64,000 bases of DNA from Nymphaea colorata (Eukaryota; Streptophyta; Magnoliopsida; Nymphaeales; Nymphaeaceae), in NCBI RefSeq assembly GCF_008831285.2, contig NC_045142.1:23371300-23435299 (forward strand), read 5' to 3'. The notes under the pieces are model-generated. The model did no database searches, was not told the DNA's origin, and saw only the letters and a list, made by a program, of their open reading frames with translations. Positions 32,780 to 46,263 of the stretch are shown here, in pieces. The translations under genes and the position numbers were made by a program. Each line of letters starts with the position of its first letter. Positions within the stretch are counted from its first letter, which is position 1.

Positions 32780-33575
32780 TTGGCTAGACCTTTTACAAGT
32801 TGAAGCCGACTTATGGATATCAACTCTCATGATTCGGATTCGGATATCATGTTACAGTTCAAATTCGGATATCAATTCATGGTTCGGATTCGGATGTCAT
32901 CTCATGATTTGGATTTAGATATCAAGTTACAGTTTGGATTCAGATATACTTGTTAAGGTGTTTATTATTTGATCAGATATTTAGTTAAAACCGAATCTGA
33001 ATCCGATCAGAAGTTATTTCTTAGATCCGAATCTGATCTGATTTCTTAATCGGATATTAAATTTCTTTCCATATCTGATTTTTTTAAAGCAATTTAGATG
33101 GATATCCGATCCGAATCCGATTTGTTAACATTCCTGAGGTAGGGTTTGGATGACACCTGGACCTTTATAAAAAGTCCTTATGTAAAAACAAGGATTTTTT
33201 AAAACTTGGTTTTCAATTTGTTTTTGGAATTTGGCTTCTATATGTGGGTTTGAAAAATGATGTCAATGGATCAGATTTTTATTGGATATACCTTTAACCG
33301 TATTCACTTTTTCGGATATTTACACTTTAATACTCGAATTCGGTTTTAAATATGAACAAAGAAAAATATATCTGAATCCGAAAACAAATTTCACAGTATG
33401 AAACCATTCTGAATCCGAATCTGATCGAATATTTATGCATATCTAAATCCTATTGGGTATCATTTCTTAAATATGAATCAGATCTAATTTCTTAATTAAT
33501 GTTTAATTTTTTTATGTTATTTTTTCTGAATGGTTCAATCGAATATCTGATCCACATTAGACATGTTCACATTCC
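32780..33575. mobile_element. Two decayed family B MITEs
   Basis: The part 32,800-33,137 ends 'ttgttaacattcct', a degraded family B right end. The part 33,260-33,575 begins 'gatgtcaatggatcagat' and ends near 'atgttcacattccta'. Both interiors are built of 'gaatccgatc'-type motifs. No target duplications were found. Confidence 0.45.
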
Positions 33576-34917
33576 TAGTTTTTGAAAACACTGTGTTAAC
33601 ATATTTGGCTCAGTATTGAACTCTTATTTTTCTTCAACTAATTAAAAGGCTTAAACCAACCAACATAATAATTAGATGTGCAATTCCATAAAACCATGCT
33701 CAAAAAATCTATTTTCCTCACCTTGGTGGCTTTGAAACTATATGTTATCTAATTAAATGGCCATTTATTCTTTATGGTGCAAAAATAGTTCATGGTGCTT
33801 TAACAATGGTTTATAATGCTTTTAGCAGTAAATTTTTTACCTTTAACTATATATTCAGCAACATCTGGAATCCAGGAGATTTGAATCCTCCCATCTTAAA
33901 TTAAATAGTGAAGGATTGCACATGTTATAAAAGCGCCTGATTTTGGATATTTGTCTGTCTCTCAACTATTTAATGCATTAATAAATTTTAACAAATTTTA
34001 AATTATTTACAAAAAATGGCTTTAAGGTAAAATATTGTACTATGATATCAAAATGATGATACTTATGTTTTGTAGCAAAAAAATGAAAAAAAAAAAATAG
34101 AAAACCTAGTAGCAGTATGATTAACCACATACTTGCATTTTGTAAATAATAACAGTCATAAACCATACAACACAGTGTCCATGTGACTTAAGAAACTATT
34201 ATGAATACCATTAATGTTATAACACAGTCTCCTTGTAGATATCAATATTAATTGTCATGATTGAAGAGATTGAATGTTCGCTATTTGAAGTGAATTCTCA
34301 TTACCAACATCCGTAAAAAGAACTTATGAGATGATGCATGCATCCACATGCTAAAGAGTCGAACACAATCAATGCAAATAATTAGTGGAAATATGCAAGT
34401 TTTAATACATAACTGCACGGATATAGCTAATAATAAACAGTTTATAATTGTAAACCACCATAACATTTTTTCCAAAAATATAAAATGGTGGTGGAGGTAA
34501 AATTTGAGCCTGTTTGACAGGTAAATAATAGAGAATATTTTAGCTTTTCACTGTAATAAAATTGTTTTGTCATCTATAAATTTTTTTAGAATCGAAACTA
34601 ATTAGATTTATTAAAATTGTTTGCCGAATTGACATGGCATCAGCGGTAGGTGAAAATCCGCTCGACAACCTCCTAACGTGGATCTTAAAAATTCATGCTA
34701 CATTATAGAAAACATGGATTTGAGGTCGGATAGGCGGGGGGCTTTGGGCTTTCTTCGCCGATCTCAGATACATAGTAGCATTTATTGTTTCATGAATTTG
34801 CCTCAATGTTTAGTGTTTCATGAATGTGTCATGATCATTAAAGTTTCATAAATTTATGAAACACTCGAATCGTGATTCATGTTACTAAATGCTCTCACTA
34901 CCTGAATCTATGTTTGT
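33576..34917. other. Intergenic, nothing coding
   Basis: AT-rich. The part 34,755-34,905 has repeated 'gtttcatgaat'-type motifs that partly pair with each other, probably a decayed MITE. No gene. Confidence 0.45.
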
Positions 34918-35326
34918 TTAGTATATATCCGATTTGAATTTGATATCCAACCGAACTGATCCGAAAAAAATTGGATATAAAAAAAATTAATATTCGATTA
35001 AGAAATTGGATCAGATTTGGATTGGATATGGATTTAGATTTAGATATGCATAAATATCCGATCAGATTGGTTCGGATTCATTTTTAAACAAGTATCATCT
35101 AATTCTATTAGATTGTGAAAATTGGCAAAATCCGGTTTAAAATTGGAATTTGGATATGAATATAAAAATCGGATTCGGATTATAAAATTGAATTTGGATT
35201 TATGTATGACTTATGTATGACTTTTCTTTATTTGTATTTGAATCCAAATTTTAATCTGAATATATGAATATTCGAAAAAGCAGATATGTTTAAGGATATA
35301 TCTGATCCGAATCTTAACATCCCTAT
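34918..35326. mobile_element. Decayed family B MITE, inverted
   Basis: The interior 'gatatccaaccgaactgatccg' and 'ggatttagatatgcat' motifs read as the reverse of the other copies. The right end 'cttaacatcccta' is partly preserved. The duplicated RPS12 segment begins just after it. Confidence 0.45.
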
Positions 35327-35643
35327 CCAAGAGTGCCACATATGAACTCTTAAATATTTTAGAATTCTATGGTTTTTGTACTTTCAATTAAGTTCACACT
35401 ATTTTTCATTTATTTTTTACGAAAAATGATTTTTTTTGGCTGAATCGGTTGTAAATTGGACAATTCACCAAATCAGCCGTCCCGCCGATTTGGTCCACAA
35501 ACCGTTTTTTGCAACTCGTATCGGCTTTTTAGTTTTAAGGGTTATGAATCCGAACGAACCAAGAACATTTAGTTTTCTGACCCGAATCCGATCCGTTTTA
35601 GCCTTAAGAGAAAAGGATCATTTTACTACGACAGCGGTTAGTC

Positions 35644-35651
35644 TAGGGTTT
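35644..35651 (-). promoter_or_regulatory. Telo-box upstream of RPS12 copy 1
   Basis: TAGGGTTT (minus strand AAACCCTA) lies 90 bp before the start codon. Telo-boxes are common in plant ribosomal-protein gene promoters. In the duplicate the matching site reads TAGGGCTT (40,808-40,815). Confidence 0.5.
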
Positions 35652-35740
35652 TTCTGTCTTCAGAGGATCAGCTGTCTTCCCTCACCAGTTCCCACGCTGT
35701 GACAGAGAGAGAGAACGAGAGATCTTGTCAGATCGTCACG

Positions 35741-38566
35741 ATGTCGATGTATGCTTTTGCATTTCTCTCTCGTTCAATTCCTTTTCTTCTTTATGTTTTT
35801 CTTTCCTTCATTTTATTGGTGTTCTTTTCTCTTCTGCTATGCTGATTTTGCTTTCTGATTGTCCTTCCCTTCAATTTATCTGGTACTTTCAACGTCCTGA
35901 TATGTGTTGGTGCTGGTTTTCCTTTCATTGTCGATCTTGTTGTGATGGTTTTTTTTGTTTATTCTGTGTTGTAGTGGTTTTGTTCTTCGAACAAATTAGA
36001 GCTACAATGTTTTCAACTTTTATGTCATTTGGTTTCGTGGGTCTAGTTGGTCCTTTGTGGAAAAAGTAGTCATCAAGCATTCTTCGACTCCTTGTCAGCT
36101 TTAGTTCCCTGGGCATTGAAGCGAAGCCGTGTTTCTTTGCGTTTCTCTTTTTACCGAATTAAAAGGAGTAAGAATAATTTTCCTCTGAGTGGGTTTGTGT
36201 TTGGGGCACCCGTGCGTTTAGGTAATCTGTTGAATATTGATACGAATTCCCTCTGAGTAGGTTTGTGTTTTCTATGTGTCTTGTACTCATTTTTCTGCTT
36301 CTATTTATATATCTGTGTGTGTCTGTGTGTGAATATAGATAATTTAAATTTATGAGAGAGTGCTGTACAACCTCTCGTTCTCTTCAAGAGAAAAAGCGAA
36401 GCCCGTAGTTTGCCCACCTTCGGGAAAAGGTAAGAGCATAAGGGAGAAAATAGAAACATGGGGTGAAGTAGCTAGGCTGCAATAATTAGTCAAATTGCTC
36501 GATCTTGAGTCATGATGGAAGCTCCACTCCAGCTTGAGTTGTAGAAGCTCCGGTCAAAGTCAAACTCCAGCTGGACTTGTTTACTGACCAAGTTGACATT
36601 GAATAAAGTGGTTAATGGACTAGTTACAACATACATGAGTTGTTCTCTAGTTAAGTGGGCTTGACTGGCTTAGTCTCATTGCAGCTCATTCTACAACTCA
36701 CTTTACCTTTACAACACCAAGAGTACCTTTACTAAGTAGGGCGTCTTTATGCACATTCTAAGTTATCTCTTCCTTTCAAAACTCTTGTCTCCTCTTTGAA
36801 GTAAATTTGTACAAGAAAGTCTTCTTCTAATGCTTGGTTCAGGTGGGCTTGAGCTTTCTTGAACTCAATCGAGTTTCCCTCTACAAAAAATTTTTCACAT
36901 GGATATGAACAAACTAGAATCTTGTTCAGCAGTGAATTGTTGAAGTGGGGTTTTGAGATGCACTAGAGATGAGTCCATGCAGGTGTGTGATGCATTTACT
37001 AAGTAGGGTTGTTTTTCTTGTGTATGTAATATGTGTACTTCTATTAATAATAATGATACTGTTTGTGAGTTGACGGCTCATTATGTTGATCTTAATTAGC
37101 AACTGTATGCTTTCCTACTCAGAGTTCATCATATTTGTTTCTTTACGGTGAACTTTGCAGGGAGGAAGGTCCTACAGTTGCTGCCGAGTCACCAGCACCA
37201 GCTCTAGGAGAGCCAATGGACATCATGACAGCTTTACAACTTGTTCTAAAGAAATCACTTGCTCATGATGGGCTTGCTCGTGGCCTTCATGAAGGGGCCA
37301 AAGCAGTTGAGAAGCACGCAGCACAGCTATGTGTGCTTGCTGAGGATTGCGACCAGCCAGATTATGTGAAGCTGGTTCGTGCGCTCTGTGCTGACCACAA
37401 TGTGAGCTTGATAACTGTTCCCAATGCCAAAACTCTTGGCGAGTGGGCTGGGGTAAGAGAACACATGAGCATTTTCTTGTAGAAACTAGAAAGTATATTA
37501 GAATATTGCATTTTTTTTCTCAGTTTATGGAGATTTGGAAATGAAAATCTTTTTTTGGTAGGACATTCTGATGATCTTTACAACTTGCATTCGGGCTTCT
37601 ATTACAATGCTTGGACAGTAATTCCAGAACTGGGGCTCATTCCATAAGAAAGAGTTTTTCTTTTAGACTCTCAAGCTTCTGGAAATGCCTGGGTTTTGTC
37701 CCCATGTCTCCATTGAAATGAACTACCAAAATCATCTTTAATTGTTTGTCTCAACTTCATTGTATTATCCCATGTTTGGCAGTAGAAAATTAATTTGCTT
37801 TTCAGCATTTCTGTTTCCTTGGTCACTGTGCCATCATTGTTTAGTGTCCTGAAATACCCTTTGCTTTTCTTGTGCAGCTTTGCAAAATTGATTCGGAGGG
37901 AAAAGCCAGGAAAGTTGTTGGTTGTTCCTGTGTAGTTGTCAAGGTATATAGAGGCATAAGATAGACCTCGTATCTGCTTGGTTGTGTTGGCAATATAACG
38001 GAAATTGAATGTCAGAAGCTGTTACTGACTGTTCTTCTAGTGGACTAATTCTTATTCTGATTCCCAACCAAATTATGCTTTTTTTTCTTTGTTAATCTGA
38101 AAATGGAGAATTGCTTTTCTCTTGTTCTAATCCTTGTGTCAGCAGAGCTTATGTTTTTTTCTGTTGAGAAATTTGGAATGTTCTATCTCCCTATTCTATG
38201 CATGCGCTGGCCTAGACAGCTTGGTGCCTGGCATAAGAATGCAAAGAGAGATTCTTGCACAAATTCTTCTCGTGGAATTGTGGGTGAAGATATAAATGGA
38301 TTTCTTTGCTCCAAATATGCCATTATTACTTCTGCCTTTAAAAGAATTAAGATCCTTAGACTTTGAAAGTCCCACTAGTATGGGGTTGGTGGTGCAAAAT
38401 GCGGGATGTATTGGCTTTTTGCATTTGGTTTTAGCGATAAATAATTCTGGCTCAAAATTATTTTTCCTTCAAAAGATGTTTTCTGATGATGTGTTGTGCA
38501 CTGCAGGACTATGGTGAGGAATCTGAGGGGCTTCACATTGTTCAGGAATACGTGAAATCTCATTGA
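35741..38566 (+). CDS. RPS12: 40S ribosomal protein S12 (eS12), copy 1
   Basis: A component of the cytosolic small ribosomal subunit. Four coding exons: 35,741-35,748, 37,161-37,452, 37,878-37,943 and 38,507-38,566. All introns obey GT-AG and the total is 426 nt for 141 residues, close to the usual plant length of about 144. Exon 1 supplies only the first eight bases; joining it to exon 2 gives M-S-M-E-E-G in frame, which decides the start. The S12e domain of the L7Ae/L30e fold spans about residues 22-135, with the conserved stretches '[17 protein letters not shown]', '[20 protein letters not shown]', '[14 protein letters not shown]' and '[15 protein letters not shown]'. Intron 1 is 1.4 kb. 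A telo-box lies upstream. The gene appears intact and is duplicated downstream. The annotated span runs from start codon to stop codon; UTR ends cannot be seen. Confidence 0.97.
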
Positions 38567-39085
38567 TTTCAGCGGCTTTTCTTTAAAGTATTTGCTGAGG
38601 ACTAGAACGGTCTTTAATTAGAAATCAATCTTGGTGTGTGTGTTGGCGGCTGTATTGGAGGAATGGATCAGTTTTTCTGGTCACTTGGTGGTCTCTTTCA
38701 CATTGAATAGGGTAGATATCTCAGCTCTCTTTTTCCCTTGTTCATCAGTATTCCTTTTTTGTCAGAACATTACATTTTTATACTGAATGACAACGTCTCT
38801 CCTTTTTGAACCTTCACAATATTGTTGAGTACTTCTCAGTTCCTGAATTTCAGGGTCTAGTTTCCTCTTTAGTAGCAATGAGTGCAAGCCAGTTCTTGTT
38901 TTTGCTTCCTTTTTCTGAGAAAATGCTTATGATCTCGAGAAACTCTGGGCACATTTTTTGGGATGTCATAAAGTTAACTCACCTGCTGGAGAAATGTACA
39001 AAGCCATTTCACTGTAGAGAGAGAGAGAGATAGAGATGTTGCAAGGAAAAGACGGGGAAAGCTGAATGCCGGTGCTTTTTGAAAG

Positions 39086-40469
39086 TTAAGAGAGCATGAA
39101 TTTTCCAGGTTATCAACACTCTAATTGCTATATGGTTTTTCTCCTAATATTCTGTTTTTTCCGCATATTGGTCTAATATGTGGTCAAGGGGGATACTTGA
39201 GATTGGTCTTGAGAAAGAGATTCCAACTTTTTCTTCAGAATCAAGGTTCACTTCCTCAGCTAGGATTTGCTCGGCTGTGAAAATGTCGTATGCTTGTTGA
39301 TTTTTTATTGCAGAACTGCTCCTGATTCTCAGGTGTAGGGTTCCTTCTCAGGGCTTGCAAATGTACCATTAGTTCTGGACAAAAAGACTACAGTTGGCGT
39401 CATTTTGCCTTAATCCAAGTCTAACTAGACGGCCCAGAGAGCGGCCGAGTACTACGTATTTTCCCGTCGAATGGAGGAGCGCATTCTACTGAGTTGTTGC
39501 ATTCCCATATACGAGATGTTTCTATATTTTCTTCCTTTAATTAATGTGTATGAAACTACAAGTTCTAGAGCTACGTACGAGTCGGAATGTAACCCAGTCC
39601 ATACTTTAGCAGTTAGGGACTTGGGGCCAGTTTTCTCTGTATCCTCAATTCCATGTAAAAAATTTGCTTTGGAACCGAGTTGGTGAGGGTGCCTTGTCAG
39701 TGTATCGGCGATTTGTTGATTTCCAAACGCCCTCATTGATAGATCGGCTTGAATCTATGTTTTATAAGTTTGCACTTCTATTTAAAAAAAAAAAAAAAAA
39801 ATTGGTTATTATTGTATTTAGTTTTTCTGATTGATGCGGTTCGCTCAGTTCAAATCCGCATCATTAAAATCGGCTCGAATCGGCCCGTTCAAATTGAATT
39901 GGTTGCAAATCGATTCGATTTTGTGGCCGGTTCAAGAGTACCGCGTGTAGGTCCTGAACTATTGTTTCAATTATAAGAATTTTTAGTTACATTAAAACAT
40001 TGTTTCATTTATTAGCTTGAGTTGTAAAACAAAAGGCACGGTTTATATATTTAAGAGATCCTGAGAACCTATCACTATGTGTTCGCCATGCCAAATGTTA
40101 AAAAGATTATTGACTTGGCTGGTCACTTACAGCTAAGATTTGGATCTAATCTGACCCGTTTGCTTTTTTTCCAGATAACCAAATATGATTTTTTTATTTA
40201 TATGTTTAGTTTATCCAAATCCGAGATATGTAGCCTCAAATCGAACTATTTGTCAGCTATTTGATAGAAAGAAAGTCTAGAGGGGCAAGCATCCAGTTTA
40301 ATTACAGTAATATATCCAACTAAATCTATATTTTTTATCCAAATCTTTATATGAACACTCGGATCTGATTAACATTAGCATAAATGTTATTGCTTCAAAA
40401 TTTGTCTTTAGAATTGGCCTAAATCAGCTGGAATCACCTGATTCGAATCGAATAGTGTCGTGAACCGAT
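39086..40469. other. Spacer between the two RPS12 copies
   Basis: No recognisable gene. The part 39,420-39,740 is somewhat GC-richer and has open frames on both strands (minus 39,452-39,736, 94 codons) without a domain I know. The part 39,829-40,060 and sequence near 40,420 carry 'aatcggctcgaatcgg'-type motifs like degraded transposon DNA. A poly-A run lies at 39,784-39,800. Confidence 0.45.
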
Positions 40470-43400
40470 TCAGGAGTGCCTCATGTCAACTTTTAACTAA
40501 TTCAGAATTCTTTGATTTTTTTTTTTGTGCTTTCAATTTTGTTTATACCATTTTCCATTTATTTGGAAATAGGAGTTTTTTTTTCAGGTTGAATCGGTTG
40601 TAAATTAGACAATTAACCAAATCAGCAGTCCCGCCGATTTGGTCCACAAACCGGTTTTTACAACTCGTATCGACTTATAGTTTTAAGTGTCTTGGATCCG
40701 AACGAACCAAGAACATCTAGATTTTTTACTCGAGTCCGATCCGTTTAGTGTCTCCAGGAAAAGGATCATCATAGTCCGCTGTCCGCCCCAACGGTTGTTG
40801 GGTGGACTAGGGCTTTTCTCTGTAGGATCAGGGTTTCACTCTTCCCTTCCCCGTTCCCACGTTGTGAGCGAGAGAGATCTTCTCAGATCGTCAGGATGTC
40901 GATGTATGCTTTTGCAATTCTCTCTCCTTCAATTCATTTTCTTCGTTATGTTTCTCTTTCTTTGATTCTATTGATGTTCTCTTCTCTCTTCTGCTATGCT
41001 GATGTTGCTTTCTGATTGTCCTTCCCTTCAATTTGTCTGGTACTTCCAACGTCCTGATCTGTGCCGGTGTTGGTTTTTCCTTTCATTGTCGAGCTTCTTG
41101 TTTTTTTTTTTTTTATTGTGTGTTGGAGTGGTTTGATTCTTCGAACAAATTAGAGCTCGAATTTTCAAACTTTTAGGTCATTGGTTTCGTGGGTCTAATT
41201 GGTCCAAAATTTTAGCTGTGAGTCCTTCATAAAAAGAGTAGTCATCAAGCATTTCTCGATTCATTGTTAGGTTTCGAACCCTGGCATTGAATCGAAGCCG
41301 TGTTTGTCTACGTTTCCATGTTTCCCAATTAAAAAGAATCAGAACGATTTTCCTTGTTTGGGCACCCGTGCGTTTAGCTAATCTGTTGAATAATGGAACT
41401 AATTCCCTCTATGAGTGGGTTTGTGTTTTCTACGTGTCTGGTACTCATATTTTCTGCTGCAATTCGGGGTTGTATTCATCACCGAAATTTTTTATTTCTG
41501 CTACTTTACATCGTTGCACCCTCTATTATATATATATATATATATATAGTGCTGTACAACCTCTCGTTCTCTTCAAGAGAGGGAGAAAGGGCCTTAGTTT
41601 GCCGACCTGCAGGAAAAAGTAAGAGCATGAGAAAATAGAAACATGGGATGAAGTAGCTTGGGTACAAATAGTCAAGTTGCTCGATCTTCGGTCATAAAAG
41701 CTCCATTCGAGCTTGAGTTGTAGAAGCTCAGCAGCTTGACTTGTTCACTGACCAAGTTTACTTTAAGCTAGTGGTTAGTTGGACTAGTTACAATTTACAT
41801 GAGCTGTGCTGTAGTTGGGTAGGCTTGACTGGCCTAGTCTCATTTTAGCTTATTCTACAACTTATTTTACCAGCACCACTAGTAGCTTTACTAAGTAAGG
41901 CACTTTTATGCACATTCTAAGTTAGCTCTTCCTTTCAAAACTCTTGTTTCCTCTTGAATTAAAATTTTTTCAATAAAGTTTTCTTCTTATACTTGGATCA
42001 GGTGGGCTCGAAATTTCTTGAACTCAATCGAGTTTTTCTCTACAATATTTTTTTTTTTATTTGAATGGATATGAACAAACTAGAATTTTATTCAGCAGCC
42101 AATTATTGAGGTGGGGTGTTGAGATGCACTAGCGATGAGTCCATGTGGGTGTGTGATGCATTTACTAAGTAGGGTTGTTTTGGTTGTGTATGCAATTTGC
42201 ATGCTTCTATTAATAATAATGGTTCTTTTTGTGAGTTGACGGCTCGTTGTGTTGACCTTGATTTGCAAGTGTATTCTTTCCTACTCCCGTGAAGTTTATA
42301 GCATTCATCATATTTGTTTTTCTACGGTGAACTTTGCAGGGAGGAAGGTCCTACAGTTGCTGCCGAGTCACCAGCACCGGCTTTAGGAGAGCCAATGGAC
42401 ATCATGACAGCTTTACAACTTGTTCTAAAGAAATCACTTGCTCATGATGGGCTTGCTCGTGGCCTCCATGAAGGAGCCAAAGCAGTTGAGAAGCATGCAG
42501 CACAACTCTGTGTGCTTGCTGAGGATTGCGACCAGCCAGATTATGTGAAGCTGGTTCGTGCGCTCTGTGCTGACCACAATGTGAGCTTGATAAGTGTTCC
42601 CAGTGCCAAAACTCTTGGCGAGTGGGCTGGGGTAAGAGAACAGTATTTTCTCTTGTAGAAAATATATTGGCAAATATTGCATTCCCTCAGTTTATAGAGT
42701 TTTGAAAATGAAAATCTTTTTTCGATAGGACATTCTGGTATTCTTTACAACTTGCATTTGGGCTTCTATCACAATGCTTGGACAGGAATTCCAGAACTGG
42801 GGCTCATTCCATAAGAAAGAGTTTCTTTTTTAGACTCTCAAGCTTCTGGAAAATGCCTGGTTTTTGTCCCCATGTCTCCATTGAAATGAACTACCAAAAT
42901 CATCTTTATGTTCGACTCTACTTAATTGTATTATCCCATGTTCAGCAGAAAATTAATTTGCTTTTCAGCATTTTTGGTCACTGTGCCATCACTATTTAGT
43001 GTCCTGAAATACACTTTGCTTTTCTTGTGCAGCTCTGCAAAATTGATTCGGAGGGAAAAGCCAGGAAAGTTGTTGGTTGTTCCTGTGTAGTTGTCAAGGT
43101 ATATAGAGGCATAGGATAGATCTTTCATCTGCTTGGTTTTTGGCAATAGAACAGAAATTGAATGTTCAAGGCTGTTACTGTCTGTTCTTCTAGTGCGCTA
43201 ATTCTTATTCTGATTCCCAACTAAATTATGCTTTTTTGTTATTTGTTAATCTCAAAATGGGGAATTGAATTTCTCATGTTCTAATCCTTGTGTCAGCAGA
43301 ACTTATGCTTTTTCTGTCGAGAAATTTGGAATGTTCTACTTCTAGCTCCCTATTCTTGGCCTGCACTGGACTAGACAGCTCGGTGCCTGGCATAAGGATG

Positions 43401-44285
43401 CCAAGAGATATTCTTGCACGATTGTTTCTAGTAGAACTGTAGAATTGTGGGCGAAGATATAGATGGATTTCTTTTTTCCAAATATGCTGTGATTACTTCT
43501 GGATTTAAAAGAATTATGATCCTTAGACTTTGAAAGTCCCACCATTTTGGGGTTGGTGGTGCAAGATGCAGGATGTATTGGCTTGTTGCATTTGTTTTTA
43601 GCGATAAATAATTCTGGCTCAAAATTATCTTGCTTTCAAATACGTTTTCTGATGACGTGTTGTGCATTGCAGGACTATGGTGAGGAATCTGAGGGGCTTC
43701 ATATTGTTCAGGAATACGTGAAATCTCATTGATTTCAGGGGCTTCTCTTTAAAGTATTTGCTGAGGACTAGAATGGTCTTTAGTTAGAAATCAGTCTTGG
43801 TGTGTGTGTCGGCTGCCGTATTTTGAGGAATGGATCAGCTTTTCTGGTCGATCGGTGGTCTTTTTCACATTAAATAGGGTAGATATCTCAGCTCTCTTTC
43901 CTCTCGTTCATCAGTAGTTTGCTTTTGTCAGAACATTCCAATTTTATACTGAATGATAACGTCTCTCTTTTGTGTACCTTCACAATATTGTTGAGTGCTT
44001 CTCAATTCCTGACTCTCAGTGTCTAGTTTCCTCTTTAGTAGCAAATGAGTGCAAGTCAGTTCTTGTTTATTCTTCCTTTTTCTGAGAAAATGCTTATGAT
44101 TTCGGGAAACTCTGGGCACATTTTCTGGGACGTCATCAAGTTACCTCGCCCGAGAGAAAAATGTACAAGCCCATCTTCCATTGTAAAGGAAGAGTGTGTG
44201 GTGTGTTTGTGTGTGAGAGGGAGGGAGAGGGGAGATGTGGGAAGGAAAAGACAGGGTAATCTGAATGCCGGTGCTTTTTGAACAA
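40470..44285 (+). repeat. Segmental duplication, copy 2 (RPS12 locus)
   Basis: Collinear with 35,330-39,085. Copy-specific changes include a (TA)n tract at 41,524-41,549 and small indels. The homology ends at 'gaatgccggtgctttttga', the same point as in copy 1. Confidence 0.9.
40896..43732 (+). CDS. RPS12: 40S ribosomal protein S12 (eS12), copy 2
   Basis: Four coding exons at 40,896-40,903, 42,340-42,631, 43,033-43,098 and 43,673-43,732, with the same exon sizes and intron phases as copy 1 and intact GT-AG sites. The product is 141 residues and differs from copy 1 only at Thr88 to Ser and Asn91 to Ser, just before the conserved 'AKTLGEWAG'. By my count there are 11 coding differences in 426 nt, nine of them synonymous. 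This suggests that both copies have been under protein-level constraint since duplication. The promoter lacks the telo-box of copy 1 (TAGGGCTT instead of TAGGGTTT), so expression may differ. Whether both are transcribed cannot be told from sequence. Confidence 0.96.
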
Positions 44286-44851
44286 TAAATTCAGCAAAAT
44301 TTGAAAGAAAATGTATTTTGCTACTAAATTTTTTGTTGGATAGATTTTTTTTTTTTTGTCCTAAAACACCATCAACCATTGCTTAATACCTTGAAAACCC
44401 ATTGCCAAAAAAACTATTGCTCGTCCACTTTTTCCGACCATTTTTTCGTACTTATATATATTGCATAGAGGAAGGAGCTCCTATGAGAATCAAAACTAAG
44501 TGGTACACTTCATATGCACCTTCTGCGTCACTAGCTATATTACACCGGAGAGTGGGAGGGAGAGAGAAAGAGAAATACTAGTATTAATGGCATCATATAC
44601 TTCTGCCTGAGAGGAATAGTCTGTGTGCATACCAGCAGCATCATAAAGGTGTTGTAACTTTATAATATGTTTTCTAGAATCTAGTTTATGCCTTTCGTCA
44701 CAATCTACCTTTGATGACCCAGCATGACATCAGACGGATAAATCAACTTTTTGCATTCTAAGTAAAAAAGCATGCGAGATATTTTCAGCCGTTTGCTTTT
44801 TGCTCATTAAAAAATGTGGCGGATTTCCACTTTAATTATCAGTTATCATAT

Positions 44852-44894
<43 letters not shown>

Positions 44895-46162
44895 ACTGTG
44901 GACGTCTCCATCAAGGTCTGGCCAGGCCACAGGAATTGTTCAGCCTCTGACATCTCAAGACATATATAAAAGACATGAAACTATGTGTTTCCTATGTATG
45001 AAGAAATGGACTGGACTGGTTTGGTTTGGTTTGACAGTATCTAACTTGACAACCTCAAAGGGTGCACGTTTATCATGTCTTCTTTCATTTTTCTTGTCAA
45101 CCACAATGTGTCCCCATTTACTGGCGGTTTCCGTTTGTTCCTGTTTGGAATCAGTAGGCACGGCAAAATTGTCTCTTTAATGAATTCATTACTTCATTGA
45201 TTTAGCTGAATCAATTGTAATGAACCCAGAAAAAAGTTGTATGGAAAGTTTCAATCCATCTTATTTCAGATGTGGTTTGATAGTTAAAAAATTAAAAAAG
45301 ATATACTACTCAAAAGCAATCACCGCATGAATATTAGTAACACCAAAGGCTTATGATAGTTTTAACGATGGTTTAAAATACTTTTAACAATAAAACTTTC
45401 ATTTAACCACTCAACAACATCGACATCCAGCAAATCCAGATACTCATATATTATATATAATACATTTATCTTTAAAAATGTTTAGAAAATAAATGAATGA
45501 ACTGTCTATAAACAAAAGTTATACTTAAGATTGTGTTTGATAGCCTTGAATCTTAGATTTGAGGCTGCACAAAACCATGAATTACAAGTTAAAAACCATG
45601 GATTTAAGGTAGGAGATCTGCAGTGAAACCAACACACCTTAAATGGTAGTCGTAAAAGGGTAGACATGTATCAAGCTTCCAGGGCATCAACTTTTAATAT
45701 TATAAAAGAAAGACATTGACATGCATGTTGAAGCATAGCAGCATTCAGAGAACAGCTTTTCCACAAAGTCCAAAAATTCGGCCCATGGCTTGCTTTTCAG
45801 ACTTTAGAAAAGGTGGTCTCAGAGGGTTGGTATCCTAGAGCGCATTGCGGCTGACGCATCAAAGTGATAGGTGACACGAGAGTTTTTTTTCTTTTTCACA
45901 TGTCAAATTGTACACATGTAACTAGAACCATCCAAAACTATAAGTTCAAAAAAAAAAAACTTAAAGTCTACTGTCTAAATTGGATTTTGTCTTGCCAATT
46001 GTTGATTAGAAAACATTTTATAAGATTCTGTCTAGATTTCTTTTTTTTTTAACTTTTTCTTTTCAATGTAATGGTTTTGGGAGTTCCAATTTCATCCCTG
46101 TGGTTAAACTCATCAAAATCTACTTCAACAAATTCAAAAAGTTGAAGGGCTTTTTACCGGAG
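44286..46162. other. Intergenic with (TA)n and a decayed MITE
   Basis: (TA)n at 44,857-44,889. The part 45,530-45,640 is related to 6,595-6,812. No frame or RNA gene is supported. Confidence 0.5.
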
Positions 46163-46184
46163 AGCTTATGTGAGACCAGGCAGG

Positions 46185-46243
<59 letters not shown>

Positions 46244-46263
46244 CTTATGTGAGACCAGGCAGG

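Larger units (their letters stand above)
35330..39085 (+). repeat. Segmental duplication, copy 1 (RPS12 locus)
   Basis: From about 'gagtgccacatatgaact' to 'gaatgccggtgctttttga' this segment is collinear with 40,470-44,285, covering promoter, all exons and introns, and the 3' flank. Exons are nearly identical; introns and flanks differ by substitutions and small indels. Confidence 0.9.

Noticed and set aside
37567-37860. C/D-box snoRNA-like 'tgatga' and 'ctga' in RPS12 intron 2
   Set aside because: The C-box-like motif of copy 1 is not conserved in the collinear intron of copy 2 (ctggtattc), and no terminal stem is visible.
39452-39736. 94-codon - strand frame in the spacer between RPS12 copies
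   Set aside because: No recognisable domain, no support from the duplicated segment, and an overlapping + strand frame; cannot be distinguished from chance.
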